Of a stretch of DNA of 64,000 nt, positions 26,536 to 35,782 are shown piece by piece; the stretch's first letter is position 1; every line of letters begins with the position of its first letter. This DNA is from Nitricoxidireducens sp046726235 (GTDB lineage: Bacteria > Pseudomonadota > Gammaproteobacteria > Burkholderiales > Rhodocyclaceae): NCBI GenBank assembly GCA_046726235.1, contig JBKPAD010000012.1, forward strand, positions 1 through 64,000, in the 5' to 3' direction. The notes below the pieces were generated by a model, which had not been told where the DNA came from, did no database searches, and saw only the letters and a list, made by a program, of their open reading frames with translations. The translations under genes and the position numbers were made by a program.

Positions 26536-29293
26536 TCGGCTTACCTCCTTGGGGAGCAGCGGTGTTCTCAACGACCATTGTGTTTTCCCGCGCTTGTTGG
26601 AACAGGACCTTCAGCGTTTGACGGGATATCTTCGAGTGCAACATCGCTGACTCGGGTTGAAGCAACATGTATGAATAGATGTCTGACACATGCCGGCCAT
26701 CGATGCGCCGAGCATTCCTGATTGCCATAATGACCGACTGCCAGTAGAACGCAGCCTGTAAACCATGGATTCCGAGAGCGCGAGCAAAGGCGGCAAAGTG
26801 CGCCTCCTTCATTGGTGCCTGCGGCTTCCGCTCCTTGAAAGGCTTGCTACCCAAGTCTTCGACATCAATCCAATATCGAACCGCTTCCTCTTCAGGGAAA
26901 TCACTTACCCAATTCGGGTTGTCGGCAAGGATGGCTGCACGGATTCTTCTCGCCCGTTCGGAAGTGGTCTTTGCGGGGAAGGTCCGCTGGAGACACGCCG
27001 CAATGGCTTGATGGTAGTCGTGAAGCGCCGACTCGAAGCTCTTGTCGTGTTCGATATGTACGCCTGCATCTTTTAGGGCAGACTCGACCAGCTCTCGCAG
27101 CTCCGGGGACATCACGAACAGACGGTCACCCGGACCAAGCGAACTCACGTTGCATGGACGGAACCCCCGTTCGGTCGAGTTGCTGCTCGCGGGGTCGTAC
27201 ACATAAACAAGGTGCGTCGGCCTTCTATAGAGGGTAAGTCCACCTTCGAGGCGAATGCTCCAAGCCTCCGGGTCATTCTTGTTCGCGCTTTCCGCTAGGT
27301 CAGTTGAAAGTTCCGTCCGGAACGCAGGCATCGAAAACGTATCCACAAATATCGTCTGGTCCTCTGGAAGCTGGCTTAGCTGCCTTAGGAAGGAGTCCAT
27401 CCGCGGCTTAAGAATGTTGAACTCGGAGAACTTATCCTCTATCAAGTGGAAAACGGTCCGGAGGTGCTGGCCGGCGCGCTGCGTCAGAAGTACCGCCGCG
27501 TGTTTCGGAATTCGATTATCGGTTAGCGCTAGCCTCAGCCCTTCGTCGTCGAGCCCCACAAACACCAAGCGCGCACCATCGAGTTGGTCGAGCGATTCGT
27601 CCAGTTGCGCGGACGTCGTTAGTACGACACGGTCAGCGAACTCGGCGAACTTTGCCCCACTGGTGAACTCGTGTTGGCTGAGGAAGCGCTCTGCGAATCG
27701 GCGATTGATAGGGCTGGTAAACACCAGATACATCCGATGTCGGCTGCAGGTGGACGCATACTCGACAAACGATGCCAGGCGCAGTGCGAAGGGCGTAGCC
27801 GGTTGGTACGCCTCATGCATCCTCGTACCATCTTCCAGACATGTTTCAATTGCTTGACGCTCCCCCGCTGCTTCCTCTGTTTGGCTAAAAGCAGCCAAGG
27901 CGGCATGAAACGTCGACCAGCTATAGATACGCCGCATGTAATCCGATGCGGCCGAATCCCTTAGCCATTCCACAACCGTGCGGATGCCGCAAGGCCAAGA
28001 CGCCATGCGCGACAAGTAACCAGCCGCAGCAGTGACGGCGTTTCCCGCGGTTCTCGCGTTGGGCAGTCTATTGGCGATTCGATATAAGCGAGAGATGACG
28101 CGTGCAGCTTCCGTATCCACTACCTCAACATCAAATTCACGTGGCGCCGGCGGCGTCCAGGTGGAGATTCCAGGTGGGAGCAACCCATCGTTCTTTGTTC
28201 CACTGCAAATACCGGTTATCCAGTAATCGCGGGAAACTGCGTGATGCTTGCCGTTGTGGGGGTGTCCCTCCTGCCCCGTGAGTTCCTTCCGAAGTTGAAA
28301 TGCTGCACTTGGGTCGTCGGTTACCACGACGACGCCAGGGGGTGTCGGCGAAAATACAAGGTCAATGTCCGCACAAACCTTTCCGACCAGTTTCGGAAGT
28401 GAGCGTGTCTCAAGCCGAACCTGGCGTGTTGCATTGACCAAGACAACTTCCGGTTGGCCTAGGTTCTTTAGTGCGCGGAGCGCAATCAGCCGTTCATCCT
28501 TGGACATCCGGGTATCTAGTGCGAACAGTGCATCTGGCGCAGTCTTCGGTGCGCCGAGCTCCTCGCGATTGTTCCCGAGCGCTTTCTTGTGCCGGCGGGC
28601 AAGGCGCGCGGCGATGTGCTCCAAGAGATTGGCCGCACACGAAGACCATTGTTGGAACCCCGCCCCGGCGACGAAGCGAGGGATGAGTTCACTCATCGTT
28701 GGATTGAATGTCTCGCCGGCTTCCGACTTTAAACTAGCCAGTGAGTAGAGGAACGCGTCTTTCGCCCAAAACGCTTTCTCGACGTGAGGGTTTGGCTTGT
28801 CGCGCGACTCAAGGAGCAACTCGGCCCACTCGAGTATTTTTTCTCGGTCCAGATGCAGGTGATTAAGCGGGTGAAATACATTGGTCTTCGCCGGAAACAG
28901 CAGTCCCCTAACACCCTGCTTATTGCCAACGGCCCAACGCTCAAGGGTCGCCAGAACATGCACCATCGCAAGGGCATGTGGAGCGGCGGGCCATAGGAGA
29001 GCAATATGCTTCGTACGCGACTTGGCAGCGTCCAGATATAAATTAACGAGGGAGATAACGGCTTGCGTGGGCGCGCTTGCGACTGATTCGTCATCACGAT
29101 ACACCGAGACCCCTGCCTTACCGTATCGCTCAGGACATGGCGTGGGTGCGCGTGGCCCAGCGGCAGGTTCAATCGGTGCCACCACTGCGCTGTTACTCGA
29201 GCCCTTTGGGCGTCTCGCGAGCATCCGGTCAGCCAACGCCTTCCGTTGCTCAAGCGCCTTTCTGCGATTTTCGAGGGCAGTAGGTGATGTCAT
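26528..29293 (-). CDS. Large DISARM-associated protein of unknown function, possibly DrmE-like
   Basis: A 921-aa protein with no helicase, nuclease, methylase or NTPase motif that I can find. The N-terminus is a basic helix (ENRRKALEQRKALADRMLAR). The middle has several alpha/beta stretches such as KHIALLWPAAPHALAMVHVL and ARLVFVGLDDEG. The C-terminal region (NVSSLGPGDRLFVMSPE, then VRYWIDVEDLGSKPF and a helical tail) is reminiscent of DrmE of class 2 DISARM. It occupies the slot directly before drmA and overlaps it by 8 nt. A TTG 6 nt upstream is an alternative start; no strong ribosome site is seen. It might instead be a new component. Confidence 0.7.
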   Translation of the reverse strand: MTSPTALENRRKALEQRKALADRMLARRPKGSSNSAVVAPIEPAAGPRAPTPCPERYGKAGVSVYRDDESVASAPTQAVISLVNLYLDAAKSRTKHIALLWPAAPHALAMVHVLATLERWAVGNKQGVRGLLFPAKTNVFHPLNHLHLDREKILEWAELLLESRDKPNPHVEKAFWAKDAFLYSLASLKSEAGETFNPTMSELIPRFVAGAGFQQWSSCAANLLEHIAARLARRHKKALGNNREELGAPKTAPDALFALDTRMSKDERLIALRALKNLGQPEVVLVNATRQVRLETRSLPKLVGKVCADIDLVFSPTPPGVVVVTDDPSAAFQLRKELTGQEGHPHNGKHHAVSRDYWITGICSGTKNDGLLPPGISTWTPPAPREFDVEVVDTEAARVISRLYRIANRLPNARTAGNAVTAAAGYLSRMASWPCGIRTVVEWLRDSAASDYMRRIYSWSTFHAALAAFSQTEEAAGERQAIETCLEDGTRMHEAYQPATPFALRLASFVEYASTCSRHRMYLVFTSPINRRFAERFLSQHEFTSGAKFAEFADRVVLTTSAQLDESLDQLDGARLVFVGLDDEGLRLALTDNRIPKHAAVLLTQRAGQHLRTVFHLIEDKFSEFNILKPRMDSFLRQLSQLPEDQTIFVDTFSMPAFRTELSTDLAESANKNDPEAWSIRLEGGLTLYRRPTHLVYVYDPASSNSTERGFRPCNVSSLGPGDRLFVMSPELRELVESALKDAGVHIEHDKSFESALHDYHQAIAACLQRTFPAKTTSERARRIRAAILADNPNWVSDFPEEEAVRYWIDVEDLGSKPFKERKPQAPMKEAHFAAFARALGIHGLQAAFYWQSVIMAIRNARRIDGRHVSDIYSYMLLQPESAMLHSKISRQTLKVLFQQARENTMVVENTAAPQGGKPNG

Positions 29294-29333
29294 GAACAAC
29301 CAAAAATGACGGTGATTGCCGAGTTAGAAACTA

Positions 29334-31064
29334 CTACGGCTTGTTAAACGCCTCGACTACTGCACAGTCGATGTCCAAGCCGCTAGCCAGGCCCGCCTGT
29401 ACCAAAAGAGCATCTGGCATCGGAAGTTGTAAGAGCTCAAAAACGGACACATTTATTGCTCCAGAGATGCATCGGAAGTAGCGCTCAATGGCGCTCGCAC
29501 CAAGAATGCGAACGAGCGTTTCGGGGCTTACTTGGCAACCTTCTCTGGACTCCAAGATGACAACGTGATTCTCCCCTACAAACCCCCCATGCTGTCGAAT
29601 GAAATTTGCATCGACGTATCCGGCCACAAGGCGTCGCGGCTGGTCATTCGAGGTGACTCTCTGCATCACCACGGCTGGATTACGAATGATGATGCGGCTG
29701 TCACCTGACACTTCAACAAGTGTTGGCTCTCCGTTGTCCTTGCCGTTTGGGGCAAATGACACCGCAGTGCCAGCGGACACATCACTCGACCACAGTAGGG
29801 GCCACACATTTTTGGCCTTTGCTTGCTTGGCGCGCCCCTGCGTTAGGAATGTTCGGCGCTTGTCTCGATTCCACACCAGAGCGCCGATACGAACGCGATA
29901 ACCATAGTCGCTCAGTCTCAAACGACTCTGTCCCATCAGCCTCAACATTTCCGCGTCCCCAACTGTTCGCGGTATGGGCCAAGCACCTCCACAATTCGGA
30001 AGCATGCAAGCACCAACCGATTGCACGGTACCGTTACGAGATACGACGGCGACGTTCGCTGATGTCTCAGCGACGTGCTCAACTGGGCGTTGTCGCAGCA
30101 TCGTGATTGCGGTTTCTTGCTCAACATCGATAAAGATGCCAGTACGGTCCGCAACGATACCGACCTGCAATATGCTGGATTGAGCCATCAGGTAAGTGCG
30201 CAGCTTCGCGAATGACTGCCCAGAAAGAAAGCTGGTTGGCGTCACGAGGGCAGCAATACCGTTCTGCTTGAGAAGGCGCAAGCATTGCGCCATGAATACG
30301 CCGTAGAGGTTAGGCTGAAGCTCCATGACCTCCGAGAAGCGGCTTCGATGAGTCTCAACCTCATCGCTCCGCATCTTGCGATATGGCGGGTTGCAGACGA
30401 CCACGTCCACCTGACCTAACAATGCGTCAAGGCCAGACAAAGAATCCGCGTTGGCAAGGAAGAATTTTGGCGCGTACTGGGCGGCTGAGATTTCATCAGC
30501 CAAAACCATCAAAAGGAAGTTTCGCGAAAGCTGACAAAGAGTCTGGTCTATGTCGGTTCCGAATAGACGCTTCTGAACGCTTTCAAGAATGTCTCGGGGG
30601 CATAGGCCTCGTTTCTTGAGCGCCAGTCGCATCCTTGTCGCGATTGGCGCCAGGAACGCAGCTCCACCGCAGGCCGGGTCCAGAAACGAGTGGCTTTCAA
30701 ACGACACTCCTGCCGCTTCGAGGTCATCCAGTAGCCGGTTGGTGATGGAGGGCGGTGTGAAGAACATCGCCGACTCCTTCCGTCGTGCATCACCCACCCA
30801 CCGAGCGTACGCTGAACTCAGCCAGTAGGCTGCATCGAGCAGGCTATGTTGTCCGAGCCAAGCCGCAAACTTGAGGACGGACCCGTCCTGAGCGAGTCGA
30901 GTGGAGTACGCGAATTCGATGGTGGCCAAACCAGGACGAACTTCAGCAGCCCAAATGCAAAAAACAGTACCCACCACCGTCGCGGCGGAATACCGCCCTG
31001 CTACCAGCACCTGCCCGACTGCTTTAACGTGCGCGAGAAATTCTTGTCTTTGTTGGTTAGTCAT
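29334..31064 (-). CDS. N6-adenine DNA methyltransferase of the DISARM-like operon (DrmMI-type)
   Basis: A 576-aa protein. The SAM-binding motif is LDPACGGAAF (D129) and the catalytic motif NPPY lies at residues 225-228 (VVVCNPPYRKM), the order of gamma-type adenine methylases. The C-terminal half (about 350-576) looks like a target-recognition domain, as in Eco57I/TaqI-type enzymes. First gene of the operon, 40 nt before the 921-aa gene. In DISARM the methylase marks host DNA as self. It is shorter than the DrmMI proteins I recall from class 1 loci. No endonuclease domain is seen. Confidence 0.85.
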   Translation of the reverse strand: MTNQQRQEFLAHVKAVGQVLVAGRYSAATVVGTVFCIWAAEVRPGLATIEFAYSTRLAQDGSVLKFAAWLGQHSLLDAAYWLSSAYARWVGDARRKESAMFFTPPSITNRLLDDLEAAGVSFESHSFLDPACGGAAFLAPIATRMRLALKKRGLCPRDILESVQKRLFGTDIDQTLCQLSRNFLLMVLADEISAAQYAPKFFLANADSLSGLDALLGQVDVVVCNPPYRKMRSDEVETHRSRFSEVMELQPNLYGVFMAQCLRLLKQNGIAALVTPTSFLSGQSFAKLRTYLMAQSSILQVGIVADRTGIFIDVEQETAITMLRQRPVEHVAETSANVAVVSRNGTVQSVGACMLPNCGGAWPIPRTVGDAEMLRLMGQSRLRLSDYGYRVRIGALVWNRDKRRTFLTQGRAKQAKAKNVWPLLWSSDVSAGTAVSFAPNGKDNGEPTLVEVSGDSRIIIRNPAVVMQRVTSNDQPRRLVAGYVDANFIRQHGGFVGENHVVILESREGCQVSPETLVRILGASAIERYFRCISGAINVSVFELLQLPMPDALLVQAGLASGLDIDCAVVEAFNKP

Positions 31065-31414
31065 GCAGTGAGCCTACCGGCGGTATGCCAACTCCTCGCA
31101 AATTGACGCTGCCATATCGGGAAAGTCATTGCTTGGTCGCCACAGCAGGCCAACACAAGCACGGCGGTTCTATGTATCCCCTAATTCAGATTCCCAAGCC
31201 TACTTGGCTAGCATAATGCATTTCAAGCGCCATTCGCTCGTTCTTGACCAGGTCCTTTTGATGATTACTGACCAACAACCGCACGCATTGCAAGGTAATG
31301 GTCATGCATACAGCTCGTGCCCCTACGGGCGAAATCTCCTTCTTCGCGCCATTGTGAGATACTGAGACCGTGACATGACTGTCTGACGGAATGGGGCGTA
31401 GCTACCCCAGGTCG

Positions 31415-31441
31415 CCATTTTGTGAACGGACCACAAAATGG
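31415..31441. promoter_or_regulatory. Perfect 10-bp inverted repeat, candidate operator
   Basis: CCATTTTGTG (31415-31424) and its exact complement CACAAAATGG (31432-31441) are separated by 7 nt. The 17-bp centre-to-centre spacing suits a dimeric DNA-binding protein. It lies upstream of the DISARM-like operon and has no U-tract, so it is unlikely to be a terminator. Confidence 0.5.
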
Positions 31442-31472
31442 GGGCCATGCAGTGAGCATCGTCGACGAATTG

Positions 31473-31498
31473 TTAACAAACCGGGCGTCACCGCCCGG
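31473..31498 (-). terminator. Probable terminator of the DUF6471 gene
   Basis: On the minus strand CCGGGCG-GTGA-CGCCCGG forms a perfect 7-bp stem with a 4-nt loop, followed by TTTGTTAAC. It lies about 50 nt after the stop codon at 31548. Confidence 0.6.
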
Positions 31499-31547
31499 AA
31501 TGCCACGCAGTAGCTGCCTTTCTACCTTGCAGCGCCCGCATCCCAAG

Positions 31548-31997
31548 TCAGTCCAGCCTCTTCCGACGCCCCCAAGTCCCAACGACTGCTTCAAGCCCCG
31601 TCCCGGGCTTCATCGAGCCTACCCTGGGCCGCTTGACTGCCTTCTGCCCCGTCGCGACGACATCGGGTACCTCGGCCTGAGGACCCAGTCGAATCCCCAG
31701 AACCTCACAGCACATCAGCAGGAATCCGGCACTGAAGTTTCCCCTGTTGATGCGCCGGTTGAGCACTTGCGGCGCGAGGGTGACTCCGAGCGCTTTGGTC
31801 AAGGCAGTCGCCAAGTCGCCGTACCCCCACCCGCGTTCTTCCATCGCGGCTTTGACGATGCATATGGCTCGCTCCCGCCATACATCGCCTGCCTGAGCCT
31901 CGGCTTTCTCACTCCGTGGTTTCTTGACGGAAATCGGCCGACCCCGCTTTGCGTTTTTCACCTCAGAAGGTCCGTCTCGGCATCCATAGGATGCCAA
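31548..31997 (-). CDS. DUF6471-type small protein, possible regulator
   Basis: Up to 149 aa. The core (about residues 40-105, ERAICIVKAAMEERGWGYGD ... INRGNFSAGFLLMCCEVLGI) matches the pattern I associate with DUF6471, which looks like a lambda-repressor-type helix-turn-helix. The N-terminus is basic (KNAKRGRPISVKKPRSEK). The only in-frame early starts are a TTG at 31997 and a GTG at about 31961, so the true start is uncertain. Divergent from tnsAB with only 70 bp between, and upstream of the DISARM-like operon, so it could regulate either. Confidence 0.65.
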   Translation of the reverse strand: MASYGCRDGPSEVKNAKRGRPISVKKPRSEKAEAQAGDVWRERAICIVKAAMEERGWGYGDLATALTKALGVTLAPQVLNRRINRGNFSAGFLLMCCEVLGIRLGPQAEVPDVVATGQKAVKRPRVGSMKPGTGLEAVVGTWGRRKRLD

Positions 31998-32009
31998 TTA
32001 GAGTCATTT

Positions 32010-32038
32010 TTGACGTGGTGCGCAAGACGCTTTTTATA
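32010..32038 (+). promoter_or_regulatory. Likely promoter of the tnsAB-tnsC-tniQ operon
   Basis: TTGACG (32010-32015), a 17-bp spacer and TTTATA (32033-32038) lie 30 bp before the tnsAB start codon, a good sigma-70-type match. TATACC two bases later is an alternative -10. Confidence 0.5.
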
Positions 32039-32067
32039 CCTGTGCCTGGACATCACGGAGGCAAGGG

Positions 32068-34746
32068 ATGCTTGAAACGCCACAAAGGGAGCGACTGCTC
32101 GACCGGCTTGGGCTGCCGCCCGCAGGACGGCGCTTGGTCTTAGACGCTGCCAAATTCGCTCCGATACGGCAAGTCGCCTCGAAAGGCCGGAATGTCGTGA
32201 CGCCGTACCAGAGCTGGAAGATGCAGCGACCCGTGGAAACCGAGAGCCGACATCTGGAGTTTCCGGCGGCCGTCGGCTATGAACAGGACCCGTCCGTGCT
32301 TGAGTACTTCATGCAACCGTGCCGGCTGCGATTTGAGGTGGTTGATGCTGATGGCGAGATACACATTGTCGACCACACCCCCGACGCCCTGGTTATCACT
32401 GAGCACGGGATTTGGATAGACGAGTGGAAGCTGTGGCGCAAGGTTGAGGGCCTTGCCCGACGCCATCCCTGGCGCTACCAACTCGGCTCCGACGGTCGCT
32501 GGTACGCGGCAGGCATCGAGCAGTGGTTGGCGGAGCGCGGCATCGGCTACCGCATTCGGACGGACCAAGATATCCCGCGTCGTCGAGTCGAGAACATCCT
32601 GTTTCTCGAGGACTATCTGCATCCGTCGGCTGACCGCTGCCCCGTGGACGTCGCTATGCGGGTGCGCGATACCCTCGCAGCCCAACCCGTCCTGTTCCTT
32701 GCCGAGTTGTACGAACAGGCCGAGTGCCGCCCGGACGACGCCTTCCAGTTGATTGCAGACGGCCTCCTCGTCGCAGACATCGACGTCGCGGCGCTGAAAG
32801 ACCCCACTCAGTGCCGCGTGTTCCGCGATGAAGCCGTCCGTGAGTTCGAGCATGCTCGGACGACGCCGACCGCGTTTCCCGTTCCTGGGGTCGTACACCT
32901 CAGCGACGGGGCGCGACTCGTCTACAACCATCAGTCTTACACGTTAGCCATGCTCGGGACGAGCAAAGCCGTCCTCACCAGCGACGACGGCAAGCCGGTC
33001 GAAATCCCGATAGAAACGCTCGAACAATTGGCGGCCAGCCGCGACCTCTTGATGGATGCGGCCTCTTCATCAGAAAGGAGTGAACGTAGCCTGTGCGACT
33101 TCTCGGCGGAAGAGCTCCGGATGGCCGTCTCCCGGAGGACGCAGCTCGAGCACATAACCAAACCCAATCGCAGCCAGCGACGTCATCTCAAAGCCATAGC
33201 CATCGCTCGGATGACGGGCACGGACGAGCTTGTCGCATTGGTGCCGCGCATTCGCGACCGAGGAAACAGACAACCGCGCTTGACCCCGGAACAGGAAGCA
33301 GCAATCGACGAAATCATCAAGACCGTATATCTGACGAACAGGGCGGCTGGATATCGTCACTGCTACAAAAAGCTCCTCGTCCTATGCGCCGAACGCCACA
33401 TAAAGGCGCCGTCGTATCCCGTGCTCATCCAGCGCATCAAGGCGCTACCGCAAGAGGAATCGGACAGGGCGCGGCACGGCAAGCGTGTTGCCTACCAAAA
33501 CGCCGAGTTCGTCACCGTCCTCCACGTCGATACGCCGGTACACGGGTCGCGTGCCTTCCAGTACGTCCACCTGGACCACACGCAGCTCGACATCGAGCTG
33601 GTAGCGATTAAGACCGGTGAATCGCTCGGGCGACCCTGGCTTTCTCTTGCCATCGATGCGTTTACCCGACGGATTCTCGGCATTTACCTGAGCTATGACC
33701 CGCCTTCATACCGCTCGAACATGATGCTGTTGCGCGACATGGTGCGACGCCACCGACGCCTGCCGCAATTCATCGTGGTCGACAACGGCGCTGATTTCCG
33801 CTGCGAGGACTTCAAGCAATTCGCAGAGTTGATGCACATCCATGTTCGTTACCGTCCAGCGGGGCAGCCGCGGGCTGGCGCCGTGATGGAACGCATCTTT
33901 GGACGGTTGAATACCGAATACATCCATAACTTGGCGGGCAACACCAAGGCACTCAGGAACGTGCGCCAGACCACCGGCAAGTTCCTTCCGTCGCGGCTGG
34001 CCGAGTGGACGCTTGAAACCATGTACTTCGGCATCGAATACTGGGCGTTCACCTATTACGACCAGTGTGAGCACTCGGCGCTCGGACTTAGCCCTCGCGA
34101 AGCATTTGAACGAAGCATCGCCTGCTCGGGAGAGCGAGCGCACCGCATCGTCACCCTCACGCCGGAGTTCATAATTCTGACCTGCCCCACCGTGGCACGT
34201 GCGGGCGCACGGACCGTGGACCGGCAGCGGGGCATCAAGGTCAACAACAACTATTACTACTGGTGCCCGGAGTTCCGCGACCCGAAGCTGCATGGCAAGA
34301 AGCTCCCAGTGCGATATGACCCCTGGGACGCTTCAACGGTGTACGTGCAAATCGACAAGCGGTGGGTGCCCGCCCGTTGCAACGTACTCGCGCAATTGGG
34401 GCGCATGACCGACAAAGAGCGCGAGCTATTCACCGCCGACTTCATCGCCCGCCATCCGACCTCTGGGACCAGCGAGCCCACGCTGCAACGTCTGTCTGAA
34501 TTCTTGCAGACGTTCGAGCCCGAAGGTGCGGCGCGCTTGGCACTCGAGCGCCAACAAGAAAACCGCGAGCTCTACGAAATGCTCAACCTCGCTTCGATTA
34601 GCCGGACATCCCAACCCGATGCCATCACAGCTGGACTGTCCTTGGTCGGCGCCAAGCCAGCGCATGTGCAGCCGTTGTGCGTGACATCTACGGGGCTCGA
34701 GGTCGCCCCCGCGAACACCGAACTCCTTGACTTCGACACCTTCTGA
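32068..34746 (+). CDS. tnsAB: TnsA-TnsB fusion transposase
   Basis: An 892-aa protein. The N-terminal TnsA endonuclease fold has the catalytic set Glu64 (SRHLEF), Asp106 (TPDALV) and Lys121 (DEWK), which would cut the 5' ends. A helix-turn-helix-rich linker (about 230-470) leads to a TnsB/Mu-type integrase core with the DDE triad D503 (HLDHTQLD), D572 (VVDNGADF) and E608 (AVMERIFGRLN), which joins the 3' ends. GGAGGCAAGGG precedes the ATG. All catalytic residues are present, so cut-and-paste transposition should be possible. The fusion of the two subunits is known from only some Tn7-like lineages. Confidence 0.95.
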   Translation: MLETPQRERLLDRLGLPPAGRRLVLDAAKFAPIRQVASKGRNVVTPYQSWKMQRPVETESRHLEFPAAVGYEQDPSVLEYFMQPCRLRFEVVDADGEIHIVDHTPDALVITEHGIWIDEWKLWRKVEGLARRHPWRYQLGSDGRWYAAGIEQWLAERGIGYRIRTDQDIPRRRVENILFLEDYLHPSADRCPVDVAMRVRDTLAAQPVLFLAELYEQAECRPDDAFQLIADGLLVADIDVAALKDPTQCRVFRDEAVREFEHARTTPTAFPVPGVVHLSDGARLVYNHQSYTLAMLGTSKAVLTSDDGKPVEIPIETLEQLAASRDLLMDAASSSERSERSLCDFSAEELRMAVSRRTQLEHITKPNRSQRRHLKAIAIARMTGTDELVALVPRIRDRGNRQPRLTPEQEAAIDEIIKTVYLTNRAAGYRHCYKKLLVLCAERHIKAPSYPVLIQRIKALPQEESDRARHGKRVAYQNAEFVTVLHVDTPVHGSRAFQYVHLDHTQLDIELVAIKTGESLGRPWLSLAIDAFTRRILGIYLSYDPPSYRSNMMLLRDMVRRHRRLPQFIVVDNGADFRCEDFKQFAELMHIHVRYRPAGQPRAGAVMERIFGRLNTEYIHNLAGNTKALRNVRQTTGKFLPSRLAEWTLETMYFGIEYWAFTYYDQCEHSALGLSPREAFERSIACSGERAHRIVTLTPEFIILTCPTVARAGARTVDRQRGIKVNNNYYYWCPEFRDPKLHGKKLPVRYDPWDASTVYVQIDKRWVPARCNVLAQLGRMTDKERELFTADFIARHPTSGTSEPTLQRLSEFLQTFEPEGAARLALERQQENRELYEMLNLASISRTSQPDAITAGLSLVGAKPAHVQPLCVTSTGLEVAPANTELLDFDTF

Positions 34747-34765
34747 TTCTGATTGGATTACGAAC

Positions 34766-35782
34766 ATGACTGCCAACAAAACTGCCAGCCCGTCGAACCC
34801 CTCCTCCGTTCCGCCTGGGCAGCGAATCCGACATCCGCGCATTGCAGGCGTCATCGACGAGTCGCGCTTGATGCTGAACGCCGGCGTCAACGCGAACCTG
34901 CTGACGATTTGCGGCCCCACCGGCGTCGGGAAGAGCACGTTGGGTGATTTCTTGGTCGAGGCGGAATTGAGGGACCAATCGGCCTTGCTCGAAAGCAACC
35001 CGGGACTCATCCCTGCGATTCGCGTCGAGGCGCCATCGTCAGGTGAGCGGGAGTTCTCCTGGCGTCTGTTCTACCAACGCATCCTGGCCGCGCTGGAAGG
35101 CGAACTTGATGCCCCGCGAACCGCATACGGTGTCGACGCAATTACCGGCAAGGTCGTGCGGCCTCTTGGCTCGCAGACGAATCGCTTGTCGGGACTGCGA
35201 ACCGCGGTCGAGCGGTCGCTGCGTCATCGCGGGACCCGGTTTATCGTGGTCGACGAGGCGGCTCACATGATGCGCCAGTGCCACCCGACTCGTGTCGAAC
35301 AGCAACTTGACACCCTCAAGTCGCTCTCGAACGAATATGGCGTGCAATGGGTCTTGCTCGGCTCCTACGACCTGTTCGAGTTGGTATCGTTGAGCGGCCA
35401 ACTGGCACGCCGCACCCACGTCCTGCATTTCAGTCGCTACCGCGAAGACGATGAGTTCGACGTCGCGGCCTTCCGAACCTGCGTGAAAAAGCTCGGCGAA
35501 TGGATGCCGGCGCTGCGGGACATCGACCTGCTGAAATACGCGCCTGTGTTTCACCGGACAACACTCGGCTGCGTCGGCACCCTGCGTACGGTCCTGACGC
35601 GCCTCGACCTGCTCGTTGCCAAGAAAGGCTGGTCGGAGGAGACGCTGCGTACTGCCCTGCTGACCAACGCGCAGATTACGCAAATCTTGCGCGAGATTGA
35701 GGAAGGCGAAGAGCGCATTGCGCCCGGACTCGAGCGCGCATTGGTTGCCTGGGCGCCGACGACCTCTCGTAAGGTGGCGTGA
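34766..35782 (+). CDS. tnsC: TnsC AAA+ transposition regulator
   Basis: A 338-aa ATPase that couples target choice by TniQ to the TnsAB transposase. Walker A is GPTGVGKST (residues 50-58, K56) and Walker B is FIVVDEAAHM (D163, E164). The start ATG lies 19 nt after the tnsAB stop; an upstream in-frame TTG lies inside tnsAB and is unlikely. It overlaps the tniQ start by one base. Length fits TnsC proteins of elements with a single TniQ. Confidence 0.93.
   Translation: MTANKTASPSNPSSVPPGQRIRHPRIAGVIDESRLMLNAGVNANLLTICGPTGVGKSTLGDFLVEAELRDQSALLESNPGLIPAIRVEAPSSGEREFSWRLFYQRILAALEGELDAPRTAYGVDAITGKVVRPLGSQTNRLSGLRTAVERSLRHRGTRFIVVDEAAHMMRQCHPTRVEQQLDTLKSLSNEYGVQWVLLGSYDLFELVSLSGQLARRTHVLHFSRYREDDEFDVAAFRTCVKKLGEWMPALRDIDLLKYAPVFHRTTLGCVGTLRTVLTRLDLLVAKKGWSEETLRTALLTNAQITQILREIEEGEERIAPGLERALVAWAPTTSRKVA

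Larger units (their letters stand above)
31065..31547. other. Regulatory stretch between the DISARM-like operon and the DUF6471 gene
   Basis: A 483-bp non-coding region upstream of the methyltransferase. It contains a perfect inverted repeat at 31415-31441 and a hairpin terminator at 31473-31498. A promoter for the minus-strand operon must lie here or within the upstream gene, but I cannot point to a convincing -35/-10 pair. Only short open frames without coding character are present. Confidence 0.55.

Noticed and set aside
19304..31064. BREX or type I restriction-modification system
   Set aside because: DUF1998, the DrmA-type helicase and the PLD protein fit DISARM. There is no PglZ, BrxC, HsdS or HsdR-type protein.
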